NCBI GenBank assembly: GCA_025201765.1
Contig: MU623391.1
Location: forward strand, 62,001 to 126,000
From: Daldinia sp. FL1419
Taxonomy: Eukaryota; Ascomycota; Sordariomycetes; Xylariales; Hypoxylaceae
Direction: 5' to 3'
DNA: 64,000 nucleotides
Within the stretch, counting starts at the first letter, position 1. Each line of letters opens with the position of its first letter. Below, piece by piece: positions 33,594 through 45,306 of the stretch. The position numbers and the translations under genes were made by a program. The notes below the pieces were generated by a model. That model worked only from the letters and a program-made list of their open reading frames with translations, was not told the DNA's origin and ran no database searches.

Positions 33594-36500
33594 TCACCGA
33601 CGATCCCCTTCGCTAGCCTCCAAATCCAGTCTTTCCAGATCATGTTCCACAGCCAGCAGCCCCATCGCATAAGACGCCTTCTCCCCCTTCGCCAGGACAA
33701 TCTTGGACTCGTCGCCGTCGATCTCCTGGATGCGCTTGTCGATGCGTCGCGCGTTGACCCATACGGACCCCGGGGGGTCGACGTCCAGGTGCACGGAACG
33801 CGCGTACGGCGGCCCGCGGCCGAGCTGGGCGGCTTTGGTCCACGAGGACTCGCAGCCCACGGCGATTTGCCGCGCCGACTGCCACCCCGTTAGACGCGCG
33901 ATGTCGTGGAGGCGTTGGATGAGCCATTGGCGTTGGATGTCGTCGTGGTACTGCGCTCGTTAGTATATCTAGATGAGAAAAAGGGGACTCGGGAATTAAG
34001 ATGGAATGGGGCTAGGGTGGATAGGGCAGGGTAGGGGTTGTTTGCTTGCTTACTTGGATACCCGCTACGAAGAGCGGAAAACAGCACTCGATCAGCGCGG
34101 ACGCCATAAGCGTGCTCACGTTTGCGAGATGAGCGATATTCTCTTCCAGGCCAGCCGCAATCCGGCCTACTTCCATGCAATAGGAGGCTGTCGTTCGCGC
34201 CGAAATTCCGGCGGCCATCATAGCTACAGGCGGCATCGTGGGATGAGCTCTGTGGAGCACGATCAGACCCATGTAGTAATTCATCCAGATGCCAGCGATG
34301 GAGTACGTCCTATAATGCGCGGCGAGACCAAACGGCGTCGCCCTGGCCGGATACACATCTGTGCCGAGGGCCTCGAACTCGGGGCCAAAATGGTTCCTGA
34401 GCGTTTCGAAGGCCCGCTTGATTCCCTCCCACTCGCGATACGCCTCGGCGGTACTAGCGTCGAGGTCGACATGCTCGGGGAGTCCATCGTTCGGCGGCGA
34501 GGTCTCTCTCGGCGGGGTGAACCCCATGGGCACGGTGACGGCTTCGGGGTGACGCGGCACCATGCCCGGGAACATTGGGGGAGAGCTCCCGCGGCCGGCG
34601 CCGGCACCGGGACCACCCATCTTGAAGGTCTTCCGCTTTCGGCTTAGATCCCTGGACGCGAAGTTTGCTAGGCGGCCAAGCAGCAGCATGAGGTGGTCGT
34701 ACGTGCCGTAACTAACAAGGCAGCTGTGTTAGCGTCGTACCCGGGGGGGCGGGAGGATGGGAAAATGAGCCGACTTACATGGCGTCTAGTCTTCCTATTG
34801 GGGCCCGCGGCGGGCATTGAATCCACGCATCGTACCCGAGGCTTGGCTTTGGTCAGTACGGGGAGGAATCCGCGGAGCGCACAGCGTGATGCGAAAGAAC
34901 TCACAATAGTCTCGTTCCACCCAGTATGCTCTGGTAAACGTCCTGTTTGCAGTACCACCAGAAGAGGTCGCTCCACTGCTGGTATTTCTCCGTGTCTTTA
35001 TCTGTATGCTGGTGCCTCGACTTGGGGTACGCGCTGAATTCTTCGGGAATCATTCCCAGCTCATCGTACGAGACGTCCTTGCCGGTGATCTCACTTAACA
35101 GCGGAGCATCTAGAAGATCCCAGTCTTTGTGCAGAGGGCTCGATTCCTCGTAGTCCGCGAACATTCCAAACTCGTCCATCGGAGGCCGTTGCATCTCCTG
35201 CATTCTTTGCTGGCGTTTTGCCCTCATCATGGCGCGAGTCATCTCGGCAAAGGGTATTTCCTTGATGATCAGTCGCGCGCCTAGCAGGTGTCTACTCCAT
35301 TTGTCGTGGTCGGAGTTCCAGACTTCGTAGAACGCTAATACTAATGTTGCCGCCAGGTTTGCGGGTTGAGACCGTCTATTCGGCCGACTTACGTTCCGCG
35401 CAATTCGTCTCAAAGCTAAGTGGTAATGCTTGAGAGACGCCGTGGGCGGCATAGCTTGAAGTTTGGCAACCTGCAAGCTAGCAATCGCGAGCAAGGCATG
35501 AAGAAGCGCCGGGTGAGTAAAAGACACGATTGGGAACGTATCTACGTGAGTTAGCGACCGGGATTACTAGAAGTTTGTGCAGAGAGTCGGCTCACAGGTC
35601 CAGATATGCCGGCGAGTCTTCGGTATAGGCTGGCCTTGGAAGATGGGCGACGGATCAATGGGATACCTTTCATACATGGAGATGGTAGGCCCAGTCACGT
35701 TAATAAAATGCCAGAACACTCCGGCTATCTGCCTGTCATTCAAGGGGGTATTGGACGGTGACGGCTCATACGCCGCAAGTTCGGGAGCGAAGGCTGAGAA
35801 GGTTCTTGTCTGAGTACCAAACGTGTCGTATGGCCGGTCGAGTTTCTCGAAAGCGACTACTCCAAACTCGTTAAAGTCCAGAGGAGTTCGCCGCTCGTTA
35901 ATAGGCATGTCATCGGAATCTGGCATGGAATCATCCGACGATACTGGGTATTCCCACTCTTCTTCATCCTCAAACCCTGCGGCTTGGATATGTCCTTGGT
36001 GTTCGGGCTCGGGCTCAGCACGAGCTTTCCCTTTGTCGGTTTGGATAAAGCCTGGCTGCTGCTGCTGGGCCATTACGGGAGTAACATCATGAGCTAGGCT
36101 ACCAGGGGCAACAGGCGAAAGCTGACCAAAGCTTGCAGGATGTTCTTGTCTCCACTGGTGTTGTGCAAAGGCATCAACGGTGGTTGGTGGGAAGAAGGTG
36201 TATTTCGGTTGCGCGGGTTGAGTAGGCTGAGTTCCAAGCCCGTTGGGATCGAAACCCATTGACGATGCATTCTGCCCAACTGGGCCGGGGTAAAACCCGG
36301 GCACCTGAGGGTATCCTATAGGTGGCTTAGGAGCAATTATCTGCAACGCCTGCGATGAAGACTTTTGTTGCGCTGCTGATAGTTGCTGCTCCCTTACCAA
36401 AGCTTGGGGTGAGGGTGCGGGATAATGGATAGGTCCAAAGGGAGCGTTGGAGAATGCGCCTAGGGGGTCTTTGAAAATAACCCGTTGGTTATATCCGTCA

Positions 36501-36781
36501 CACTGTCGCTTCGATTTCAAGCAGTTGTTACAAGTCGGCCTGCCTTCGTCACATTTTATTCGGCGTTTTCGACAGGCTTAACGGGATCTGGTTAGTTGAT
36601 GCTATTCACACGGTCTAGGGGCACAAGACTACTACATACTAAGGCAACCTGTCTTTGTTCGTTTCCGAACAATCGTCTTTTTAGGCGCCGGGTTATCGTC
36701 ATCTCTCTCTTCTGAGGTTGACGTCCGAGGCGGCTGAGAGATCGCAGAGCTGTCGCCCGTTGGTTCCCCCGCTGGATTCAT
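33594..36781 (-). CDS. Zn2Cys6 (Gal4-type) transcription factor
   Basis: Six exons in transcript order, 36781-36640, 36576-35596, 35541-34905, 34841-34779, 34711-34054 and 33950-33594, join in frame to 945 residues. The first intron falls inside the DNA-binding domain, which when spliced has six cysteines at 46, 49, 56, 63, 66 and 73 (C-X2-C-X6-C-X6-C-X2-C-X6-C), preceded by basic KKTIVRKRTK. A Gln/Pro-rich, then acidic, low-complexity stretch follows (residues about 85-250). The C-terminal part from FPIVSFTHPALLHALLAIASLQ through the GYDAWIQCPPRAPIGRLDA and YGTYDHLMLLLGRLANF segments is the regulatory helical domain of fungal Zn2Cys6 factors. All introns have GT...AG ends. Target genes are not evident: the neighbours are housekeeping genes. 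Confidence 0.9.
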
Positions 36782-37486
36782 CTTTGGAGATGGCGTTTTA
36801 CTGTATCGCCTAATCTTGTTACTGTGAAGGTGGTGGCTGATTATCTTGTAGTCTAGTGGCTTAAAGATTTCAAAACTGTCACATGGTATTCAGACGATTG
36901 GCCCGATTCAGGGCAGAGACAGAGAGAACGCTGACTACAGAACGGCACCGAACATACTCGGGGGCGCCCCTTTCAATTCAAGAAATGGGCGTCCTCGATG
37001 CGGATGGCGACTATAACAGCCTCTGACGTCTGGTCTGTCTACCTTTCTAGGACTCGAACCCGGAAGACGAATTACGATATAATAATAATTCCCGCGATTC
37101 CGACTGGCTAGTGGAATGAGACATTCAAGGCGGAGAAGCAGGAGTATTGTAAAAAAATATACGAAGAAATAAATGTCACGACTCTGCTTTCATACAGCTT
37201 ATATCGTTCCGTGAAACATCTAGTGTGACGGGAGAGGGATCGGAGTACGCTTGCTGGCGTGGGCAATTGGGGGAGGGCAGTCAACCCATCAAGAGTAGGA
37301 CTGGGTGCGACATGGGAAATGCGAACTTGTCGATGATAGCGTCTAGGCCCAAGGGGAGAGTAAATCCAATATGTACGATATTACCAGATGGTTGCACGCC
37401 CGCACGGGGAACAGAGAGTGGAAATGGTGGGGTGTAGCTAGTTGTTACCAATGTTGTCGAACACGAGCAAGGATGAGAGACAGAGT

Positions 37487-37514
37487 CCACGGTATATACC
37501 GGTATATACCGTGG
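37487..37514. repeat. Perfect 28-bp palindrome
   Basis: The arm CCACGGTATATACC is followed directly by its exact reverse complement with no spacer. It lies about 0.7 kb upstream of the Zn2Cys6 factor start. It could be a binding site for a dimeric factor, a hairpin-forming site or a mobile-element footprint; sequence alone does not decide. Confidence 0.9.
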
Positions 37515-38084
37515 ATTTTTAGCAGGTGTATAATAAGTGTATAAGTGTATGGTGTATGTATTTTCCAGACCTCGGCGAGGCTGGGCAAACTTGCTAGGCC
37601 AGACAATCCTTGAATGCTACGGTGCCATTGGACTTTTTCAGCTTAGATCCAGCTTCCGTGTGGAGCAATCCAGGCCCGGCCTCAGCAATAGATCCATCGC
37701 TAGAGCCGGTACCATGCACTGGTCAGGAGGAACGATAGGAATGTCGATAAGTGACCAATTTGGAGGACCCGGTGAAATTCAACACCGTCATCACAATCCC
37801 GACAAGGTCGACATTACAAGGTAAATCCCACAACGGGTTAATTATACACGTAGGTAGACGTAGCATAAAACAACGCCTTCTCTTATTATTAGACTAACCG
37901 TTAACTAAAGGGATAGCGGGTGGCCAGGAGGATACTGCCTGTAATTTCAGTCATCTTACTTTTCGGCGTTAACTACAACACTACGCGACGGCGAAATGTG
38001 TGGTATAACGACGAAATTAGGAACATATTCCAAAGTGCCGCTATGGGATCCTGTATTGCAATGGTTTTGTGGATTGCTATAGAT

Positions 38085-38106
38085 GCCGAGGCCGAGGCCG
38101 AGGCCG
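38085..38106. repeat. GCCGAG hexamer tandem repeat
   Basis: Three full units and a partial fourth; simple repeat in non-coding DNA. Confidence 0.85.
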
Positions 38107-40018
38107 TGCGATCCGCTGGACGTCCTAATGAAGCCGCATACAACTGTAGTCACTCAAGTCGCGGTAGATCGAAGTGCGACCTTTGATGATGCGCCCATAG
38201 TTGGGGTCTAATTCCTGCGACCTGGGGAATTGGTTTTGCAGAGATAATTGTTCAAATAGCTACCTGTGCTACCGAAAACGCGCATTTATTCGCAACGAAG
38301 GGGAATTGTCCTACACATAGGTTATGGTTTGTTGGGCGATCGTCAATTTGCGCTTTTAGACATACATAACGGAACTGAGCTCTGTGGCTCGGGGCACATA
38401 ACCCAGAGCGGGCTGCTGCGTATATGTCTTGACTTCTGTTATCGTGATGAGGCTCAGGGTAAGCGGATCCATGGGCCGATGGAAACCCGGCTGTCGTAGA
38501 TCATGAAGCCCACGCGCGAAGGAAAGCAGAAATTTCCAAATCTCTTCCCCTTGAACGGGTAACTTGAAGTTACTACTCTGTGTCCCATTTCACGGCTTCA
38601 CAAAGAGGCATGACACAACGTCATCAATCCAACGTAGTCAAGCCTTGTCATGCTATAGCCAACGGGATCCAAAAATACCTAGGCTTAGTTAGGTATAGCA
38701 AAGTCCGGGTGTTGGAGCTTTCCCGCGTGTCTCGGGAGGGGAAACCTCGAGCTCTTCCGGCTGGCGCAGAGATTGCATGGCAAAGCTTCTTATGTGACGC
38801 TGGCTAGTTGGGCATGACCGCGACCGCGACTCGTAGACCACACGCATGCGATAGTATCGGCCGAAGAGTCAAGAGTCACAACATAGAAACAGTGCGTCGT
38901 ATTGCAGAGTATGCGATGCTCTATCCCGTGACCCCGCTCAGATGCAGAAAACGGCGTTACATATCCATCAATGGGAAGAATGTCAGATGGTTCGGTTTAT
39001 TGCCGTCGCAGTGAATGGCTAAGCCGGAGAATCTGTAGTTAAGCCGTCGCGGAGGCGGGTAAAGGCATGAACCCTCTGGCTGGAAATCTAAGCCAGAGTC
39101 TGTGTCACATCGTAGGTAGCGATGCAGAGATGATGAACTGCAAGACCTACGATACTGTCGTCGTCCACGGGTTCTCCGTTACTGGTTTGGGATCAAGTCA
39201 TCAAGGTCAACCGATGTCAACGAGAGGAAGCCTGCTTGTAGCTGACCAACCCGTGGTGGAACCGCCGATCATACTGTGAGATTCCTCGTCTTCCCTTCTC
39301 GGAGCCCTGGCCGGCCGTAGCAGAATTCCGTCTATAAGCAATATTGCCTTCCTTGCAACCCTGCTTAGTAACCTAGATGTTTCATCGAGTTGCAGCCTCA
39401 TGTGGAGTTTGGTTTATCGTACATAACGTACTACGTAGATTGCTACTGTGTAGATATTGAAGCTGTATATTAGTCGCGTCGTAGCACTTACTGAATCTAT
39501 CAATCCTACTAGATTATTAAAATGTGAAACCAAACATAGTTGAGTAGATCGACGGTAACCTTGGAAACTATTAATACGTTGATTGGTTTGATGCTGCTAC
39601 TGCGAATGAAACGTAGTTTACTCCGGATGGATGTAAAGAATGATTTACTAGGTAAAATTAATTGATGGAACATTGAAAATGCTTGATTGCATCTCTTCGA
39701 TTTTAAGGTTGATGGCTACCTGGTACATAGGTACCTATCTACAAATCTAGGTACCTACCTATGTACACACGTGATTGACGTTGTGCCAAGCGGGCACCAA
39801 GTCCAAAAGATACGAAGATCTTGCGCTATGTACCTAGGTAGTAGTAATCCCTGCAAAAAAAGTTTAGACTACTTGCTGCTTGTAAATCTTCACACTTAAC
39901 ATTTTATAAGTTATTCAAGTCATTCTAGCAAAACTCAACACTGAGGACTGCCATACCAATTGCATATAATCGAGGCATCTTAAAAGTTACAATTGGTATT
40001 CCGTTGCCTCTAATTAAA

Positions 40019-41536
40019 ATGTTCGCGGTGCCAGGTTGGTCCGTATCTGCGGACAGTCTCAAACCCGAGACGGGTACAAATGCCCCCAAGGCGACTCAAG
40101 ATGAATCCCAAAAGTCAAACAAGCGCAAGAGGCCATCATCTACACCGGGAAATGTGAACCCGTCCAATGTTGCAGACCTCTGGGAAAAGGTCATTGAAGG
40201 GAGAGCAGGGAAGAAGGCCAAGTCTGACAACGACCAGAGTGGTGAACAGCCAGAAGGCAAGCCTAGACACGGCAAGAAGATGACGCTCAAAGAAAAGAAG
40301 AAGTTGAAGAAGTTAAGGGAAAAGGAAGCAAGCCAGAATGGCGCAGAAGGGGCTGATGAGAGTGGGAGCAAGCCCGTCTCCGAGTCCCTTGACACCGCGT
40401 CAAGCAAAGAGGCCAAGAAAGACAAGAAGAAGAAAACCAAAGACGAAAAGGAGTCCAGCGACGCCAAAGAGCCCAGCAAACCCACCGCCACCGCACCCCC
40501 AGCCCCGAAACTAACCCCCCTGCAAGCCGCGATGCGAGAAAAGCTCGTCTCGGCGCGTTTCCGACACCTAAACGAGACGCTGTACACGAAGCCCTCGGAG
40601 GCGTCGTACCAGCTATTCGCGGACTCGCCGGAGATGTTCCAGGAGTACCACGAGGGCTTCCGGCGGCAAGTCGAGGTGTGGCCCGAGAACCCGGTCGACG
40701 GGTACATCAAGGACATCAAGCTGCGCGGGCGGCAGAAGCCCCCTCAGCGCGGCCACTCCGCGCCTAGCGGGGGAGTAGCTGCTCTCCCGCGCACGAATGG
40801 CGTGTGCACGGTTGCGGACCTGGGCTGCGGAGACGCGAAGCTCGCCGAGGCGCTGCAGAGCGAAAAGAGAAAATTACGCCTCCAGGTCTTGAGTTACGAC
40901 TTGCAGAGCCCGAGCCCCCTCGTCACGCGCGCGGATATAGCGAACTTACCGCTTGCGGATGGGGCTGCTGACGTTGTTATATTCTGTCTCGCGCTGATGG
41001 GTACTAACTGGCTCGATTTCATCGACGAAGCCTACCGTATCCTACATTGGAAGGGGGAGTTATGGGTTGCAGAGATCAAGAGTAGATTTGGGCTCGTGGG
41101 GAAGGGTAAGGGAAAGAATGGAGCACCGGTTACGCATAGTGTGGGGAATAGGAGGAAGACTCCTGGAAAGAAGGGGAAGGGACGGGATGTGGAGGGTCCG
41201 GATGGGGAGGAGGATGAGACAGCACTCGCTGTTGAGGTTGATGGCGCCGATGACAAGCGCGAAGAGACCGATGTCTCTGCATTCGTCGAAGCTTTACGGA
41301 AGAGGGGTTTCGTTCTGCAAGGTGCAGCGGACTTAAGGAACAAGATGTTCGTCAAGATGCACTTTATCAAAGCGGCATCACCAACCGTCGGAAAAAACGC
41401 CGTTCCGTCTAAAGAACCTACACGCGGCGGCGCTGGACCTAAGAAGAGCGGTATCAAATTTATCGACGCGGAAAGGGACCAGAATACAGTGGATGAGAGC
41501 TCTATCCTCAAGCCCTGTGTCTATAAGCTGCGGTAA
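40019..41536 (+). CDS. RRP8: 25S rRNA adenine-N1 methyltransferase Rrp8
   Basis: Intronless, 505 residues from ATG 40019. The start is chosen because the protein then begins MFAVPGWSVSADSL, the conserved N-terminus of filamentous-fungal Rrp8. Residues about 20-165 are a lysine-rich, charged, probably disordered segment suited to rRNA binding (KKMTLKEKKKLKKLREKE). The Rrp8 domain begins near PLQAAMREKLVSARFRHLNE and includes FHEGFRRQ-like YHEGFRRQVEVWPENPVD, SAM motif VADLGCGDAKLAEAL (265-279), DVVIFCLALMGTNWLDFIDE and GELWVAEIKSRF. A Lys/Gly/Glu-rich insert follows before VSAFVEALRKRGF. In yeast the enzyme makes m1A645 in 25S rRNA and takes part in nucleolar pre-rRNA processing. Convergent with DDI1, 395 bp away. 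Confidence 0.95.
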   Translation: MFAVPGWSVSADSLKPETGTNAPKATQDESQKSNKRKRPSSTPGNVNPSNVADLWEKVIEGRAGKKAKSDNDQSGEQPEGKPRHGKKMTLKEKKKLKKLREKEASQNGAEGADESGSKPVSESLDTASSKEAKKDKKKKTKDEKESSDAKEPSKPTATAPPAPKLTPLQAAMREKLVSARFRHLNETLYTKPSEASYQLFADSPEMFQEYHEGFRRQVEVWPENPVDGYIKDIKLRGRQKPPQRGHSAPSGGVAALPRTNGVCTVADLGCGDAKLAEALQSEKRKLRLQVLSYDLQSPSPLVTRADIANLPLADGAADVVIFCLALMGTNWLDFIDEAYRILHWKGELWVAEIKSRFGLVGKGKGKNGAPVTHSVGNRRKTPGKKGKGRDVEGPDGEEDETALAVEVDGADDKREETDVSAFVEALRKRGFVLQGAADLRNKMFVKMHFIKAASPTVGKNAVPSKEPTRGGAGPKKSGIKFIDAERDQNTVDESSILKPCVYKLR

Positions 41537-41931
41537 AAGGAAGGGCGAGCTATCTGCTATCCATACACATGCTACTTATTACCTACGCACACCAGGCAGA
41601 ACCGTAACTTTCTAATCCGTAATAGACCCCTTTTTTTGTGATTCGAAGCGCGCCCAATTAATTCTTTGTTCCCAACGTAGGCAAACAAAACCACATGTCG
41701 TGCTTGACAAACCTTTCTCTAATGCCTTAAGAAACGGGGGCTGCGTGCACGTAGGAGCTTCCCATTATCATTGCCCCATGCTGCGCCCTTCTACCTGCTG
41801 TATCAAGTCGTCGGATTCCATGCCTAAACCTGCCCCTGTCGTCACGCTATGCTGTTGCTATATGTATTGTTACTGTTGCGTATTCCGATCACGTGTACTA
41901 TCGTAAATGCAAGTGGCAAATTGGGATTTCA
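41537..41931. other. Intergenic region between convergent RRP8 and DDI1
   Basis: About 0.4 kb of 3' UTR sequence; no other feature seen. Confidence 0.6.
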
Positions 41932-43392
41932 TTAGTTGTTGAAGAGGAGGGATGCGGCGAATTCAACGTTGCCGCCAGTAGCTTCCAAAGCATTAATAGC
42001 GGCCTGTCGATCCCAGCCTAACGCTACTAGTGTGTTGATGTCGTTTTCGGGGAATGATCTTGGGGGCTGCACCTGGGGTTGGGCTGGTGGTTGCGCGGGG
42101 CGGGCGGCAGGAGCTGCAGGTCGTGATGTGCTAGGTGCAGAGGAGCCTGCGGATGAGACCTGGGGACCAGTGACAGCGCCAGAGCGGGCACCAATAGTCG
42201 TGCCACCGGGTCCTTGGACGGTTGGCTCCTGGTTAACCGCCTCTTCAGTTTCCTTGGGAATATCCGATTCGCCGAGGAAATCCACCTCTTCCCCTTGGAT
42301 AATGAGTTTGTTGCGTGCGAGGTCAATGGTAGCCTGATGGCCCTTAAGAATGTCCAGACCGATCAGTAGGTCAACTGACTTTCCCTCCATGACCGTGAAT
42401 GCGGCCGCGAGGTGCTTCGTGCCCAGCTGTAGCATGGTGTAGTGGACACGGCCTATGATATTTGCAGTTCCTACTCCACGAGCCACTCCAGCGAACCGCC
42501 TGTCGACGAGACGCATGATATTGCATGCTTCGGCACAGGTCGGGGACATGATTGTGGCTTGGGCGCCAGAATCGACCAGGGCCTTGACCTTGACACCATT
42601 GACTTTAACATCGACGTAAAGAAGGTGCACGCGACCGAAAGCTGTAAAATATGGGATTAGAACCGAACTGGAACATCGAAATGCTAGCACGACTTACACT
42701 CGGGGTTGTACTCCATAGCATTTTGGAGGTTCTCCATAACACCTTGCTGGCGAATCATGTCCTCAATCCTAGCTTGGGACTCGGGGTTGAATTCATCGTT
42801 GTTTAGGGCCTCGATCTCTCGCATACGGGCTCGGCGTGCTTCTTCTTGCTGGTCTGCACTCTGGCGGAAAATCTGGGCAAATCTTTGGGGGTTCTCAAGA
42901 GCGGCTGCTAGGTGGGGATTTGCTCGTTCGAGCTCGCCTCGAAGTCGAGCGTCACCAAGAACTTGCAAGCGGATTAGTTCCGGGTCCTGTGCGAGAGCGG
43001 CAGGCTGCCGTCTCTGTGGCTCGCGGTGAGCTGGCGCAACCCCAGTGTTGCCTCGCATATCCCGCACGTGCAACGCCAGCATATCTCCGTCGGAGATGTT
43101 TAACTCCTGCAATGTCTTGGAGTTGTCGGTAACGAGCTGGCCGTTGTGGTAGATGTTTTGCGACGGAGCGGGAATTCCCTCTGCTTCAATGGAGCTTCGG
43201 AGGTCGGCTAGGGTCATATCGGGAGGGACATCGAGGTTTATTAGTTGAAGCTCTTGGGCTTCAACATCCGGGTTGTTCACGTTCACGGTAATATGCCTAC
43301 GTTGAGCATCGTCAGCTTTGGTGCGACAACACCGAGACCAAGAAGTAGAGGAAGAGAGGATGCAAGGGACCCGTTTGTCTGCTTACTTACAT
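41932..43392 (-). CDS. DDI1: Ubiquitin-shuttle aspartic protease Ddi1
   Basis: Three coding exons in transcript order, 43392-43391, 43296-42698 and 42641-41932, join to 436 residues. The first contributes only AT of the start codon: donor GTAAGT follows at once and the acceptor (CGTAG) supplies G, giving MHITVNVNNPD. No other in-frame ATG precedes this conserved N-terminus. Domains: ubiquitin-like (1-76), a helical middle region (LARANPHLAAAL-like, EEARRARMREIEALNNDEF), the retroviral-protease-like domain with active-site DSGAQAT (Asp224) and IGLDILKGHQATIDL, a Pro/Ala/Ser linker, and a C-terminal UBA (about 395-436; LVALGWDRQAAINALEATGGN). Ddi1 brings ubiquitylated substrates to the proteasome and can cleave heavily ubiquitylated proteins. 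Second intron 56 nt, GTAAGT...ACAG. Confidence 0.92.
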
Positions 43393-43671
43393 CTTGACTT
43401 GAGAAGACTACTAAGCCGTTGCAATACAACCCGTGGGGAGGTAGTAAGGACGATGAGATGAGACGGAGAGGAAAGGGCACAGTTGTAATACTGGCTCGGT
43501 TTGTCGTGAACTAAAGACCGGTCGAGAGTTGTGTGGTGTCTAGATCGGCGATCAAGAAAAAACTGGTGAAAAATAATGGTGCAGAGAACCAAAAGGCGAC
43601 GAATAGAAGGTCGGAATGGGGGGTGCTGTCTGCTTTGACGATGTAACACAGGCACATGCAACTGGAGCTGC

Positions 43672-43698
43672 GGCGGGCGAGGGCGGGCGAGGGCGGGT
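43672..43698. repeat. GGGCGGGCGA-type G-rich direct repeat
   Basis: Nearly three copies of a 10-bp G-rich unit in the DDI1 upstream region; guanine runs on one strand. Confidence 0.75.
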
Positions 43699-43830
43699 AT
43701 GTGATCCGTAGATGCAATAGCGAAAGAAAGAGGTAGTTTGGTATAAAGTAGTTAGGGTTAGTGATGTGTCGCAAGTCGATATAGTGCTAGCGCTGCTAGG
43801 TAAGTCTGATTGACCTGTGTGGTAGGGTAT

Positions 43831-43913
43831 GTGGTAGCAGTGGTGGCAGTGGTGGCAGCGGCAGCAGTGGTAGCAGTGGTAGCAGTGGTATTAGTGGTGG
43901 TAGTTAGTGGTAG
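43831..43913. repeat. GTGGTAGCA / GTGGCAGCG degenerate repeat
   Basis: Trinucleotide-register low-complexity tract of TGG, CAG, TAG and AGT words over about 80 bp. Confidence 0.7.
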
Positions 43914-44080
43914 TATATGTGCGTATTATGCCGTATTATGTAGGTGCATGTACAAGGTATGTTTATGTAGGAAGACAGTTTGAGCTGTCCCAGGTAATTT
44001 GATGCTTTAGCGTGGTTTGCGTGGGCTGGCTGGTTGAGGGCTGCAATTACCTGCGACTTTACTGCGACTCGCTGCTGCGA

Positions 44081-44104
44081 CTTCTGGACTTCTGGACTTC
44101 TGGA
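44081..44104. repeat. CTTCTGGA tandem repeat (three units)
   Basis: Three exact 8-bp units in tandem. Confidence 0.85.
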
Positions 44105-45306
44105 CTCTGCGTGGGATAGGCGCCGACCAACTACATCATCGTTTCCCATCTTTCTCATCGTTTCCCACCTTTTTTCCCGTTAGCGTACCTTACTTTTTGC
44201 GTACCCAAGTACCTATTTCAAAGGTACTACGTACCTATGTATCTTTGCCTCCCCTGCCTCTCCACTTTATTAGGGGCAAGTCCCGTCCCGTAGAACCCCG
44301 CTAAGAAAGCCTAGACTTTTTCTTTCTTTTCTTACTCGCAAGATTCCTATAGGTTGCGCCCCACATGGAACGAGATCTATCAACGCTCCTTTAGCTGAAA
44401 AGGACCTTAATTTGGAACGTAGGGCTGGCTGGCAACTCGGAACGTTTTGGCATTCCCATCCAACCATCTTCGGTTCGGTTCGTATAACATGTATAAAAAT
44501 GTATAAACACGTATAAACACGTATATAACACGAAGTAGGTACCTACTATAAAATCTCGACACGGCATCTAAAGACAACTTGTTCTCACGAGAGAGGACAC
44601 TTTTTTACCCCCTTTTCCATACTACCGATTGCTTCGTTACAGGCCAATGCAGCTAACTACCTACCCAGAGACCAGAGTATATAATACATAAACATTTACG
44701 TTGTCCTGCGTGTACGAACAGCTACGTCCCGTTATAATATATTACCGATCTCGTATCCCCAACAAGTTGCCTCCTGCTGACTGAGATCCTTAGAAATAGA
44801 AACTAATAGAAAACATCCTATCGTTTTTTATTCTTTTCTATTTATTCTTTTTATTTATTCTTTTTTTTTTACTTGGCCCAAGTAAGTCGACCACCCTCCT
44901 CGATTATAAATGCAAAGTGCATACGATCCTCACGCCATCTGATTTTGACGTATGTAAATGTAACTTGGTCCAATTAAATTCGTCGAATTAAACAATTCGA
45001 GCCAACTTTTTCTTTTTTCTTTTTTGAGCATCTGCATAGGGGAATATAGTAATTAATCCAACCTCGGAGATCATTGGGTGCGTCCAGGGACAACTGTTTT
45101 TGATTTGCTTTGAATAACGTAAATCATCGTTCTAGTCGTCGAATCGGAACGACCGCCTTTTTAAGATAAAATCTTGGTCTCTATGCAATTTGTCTTATGT
45201 CATATTCAGGGGTATTTTGATCAAGTATCAAAAATGATAATCATGTCTTACTCGCGTTTGCGTATAACATACCTAATTAACAAGGCCAATCAAATCAGGT
45301 CCCCTC

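Larger units (their letters stand above)
36782..40018. other. Gene-free region between the Zn2Cys6 factor and RRP8
   Basis: About 3.2 kb with only short uninformative frames. The left part is the transcription factor promoter. It holds a perfect 28-bp palindrome (37487-37514), a B-box-like sequence on the minus strand (37050-37060), a GCCGAG repeat, and TAGGTACCTACCTA words near 39730-39760 and 39828. I see no transposase or reverse transcriptase fragment. Confidence 0.5.
43393..45306. other. Intergenic region with simple repeats
   Basis: About 1.9 kb upstream of DDI1. Contains GGGCGGGCGA (43672-43698), TGG/CAG/TAG trinucleotide-like (43831-43913) and CTTCTGGA (44081-44104) repeats, then AT-rich DNA with T runs at 44.8-45.05 kb. 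No supported gene. Confidence 0.55.

Noticed and set aside
37050..37060. Minus-strand GGTTCGAGTCC, a perfect tRNA B-box
   Set aside because: The T stem does not pair, no acceptor stem or proper A-box lies at the right spacing, so no tRNA is called; at most a relic.
40004..40018. Upstream in-frame extension of RRP8
   Set aside because: It would need a non-ATG start; ATG 40019 gives the conserved MFAVPGW start.
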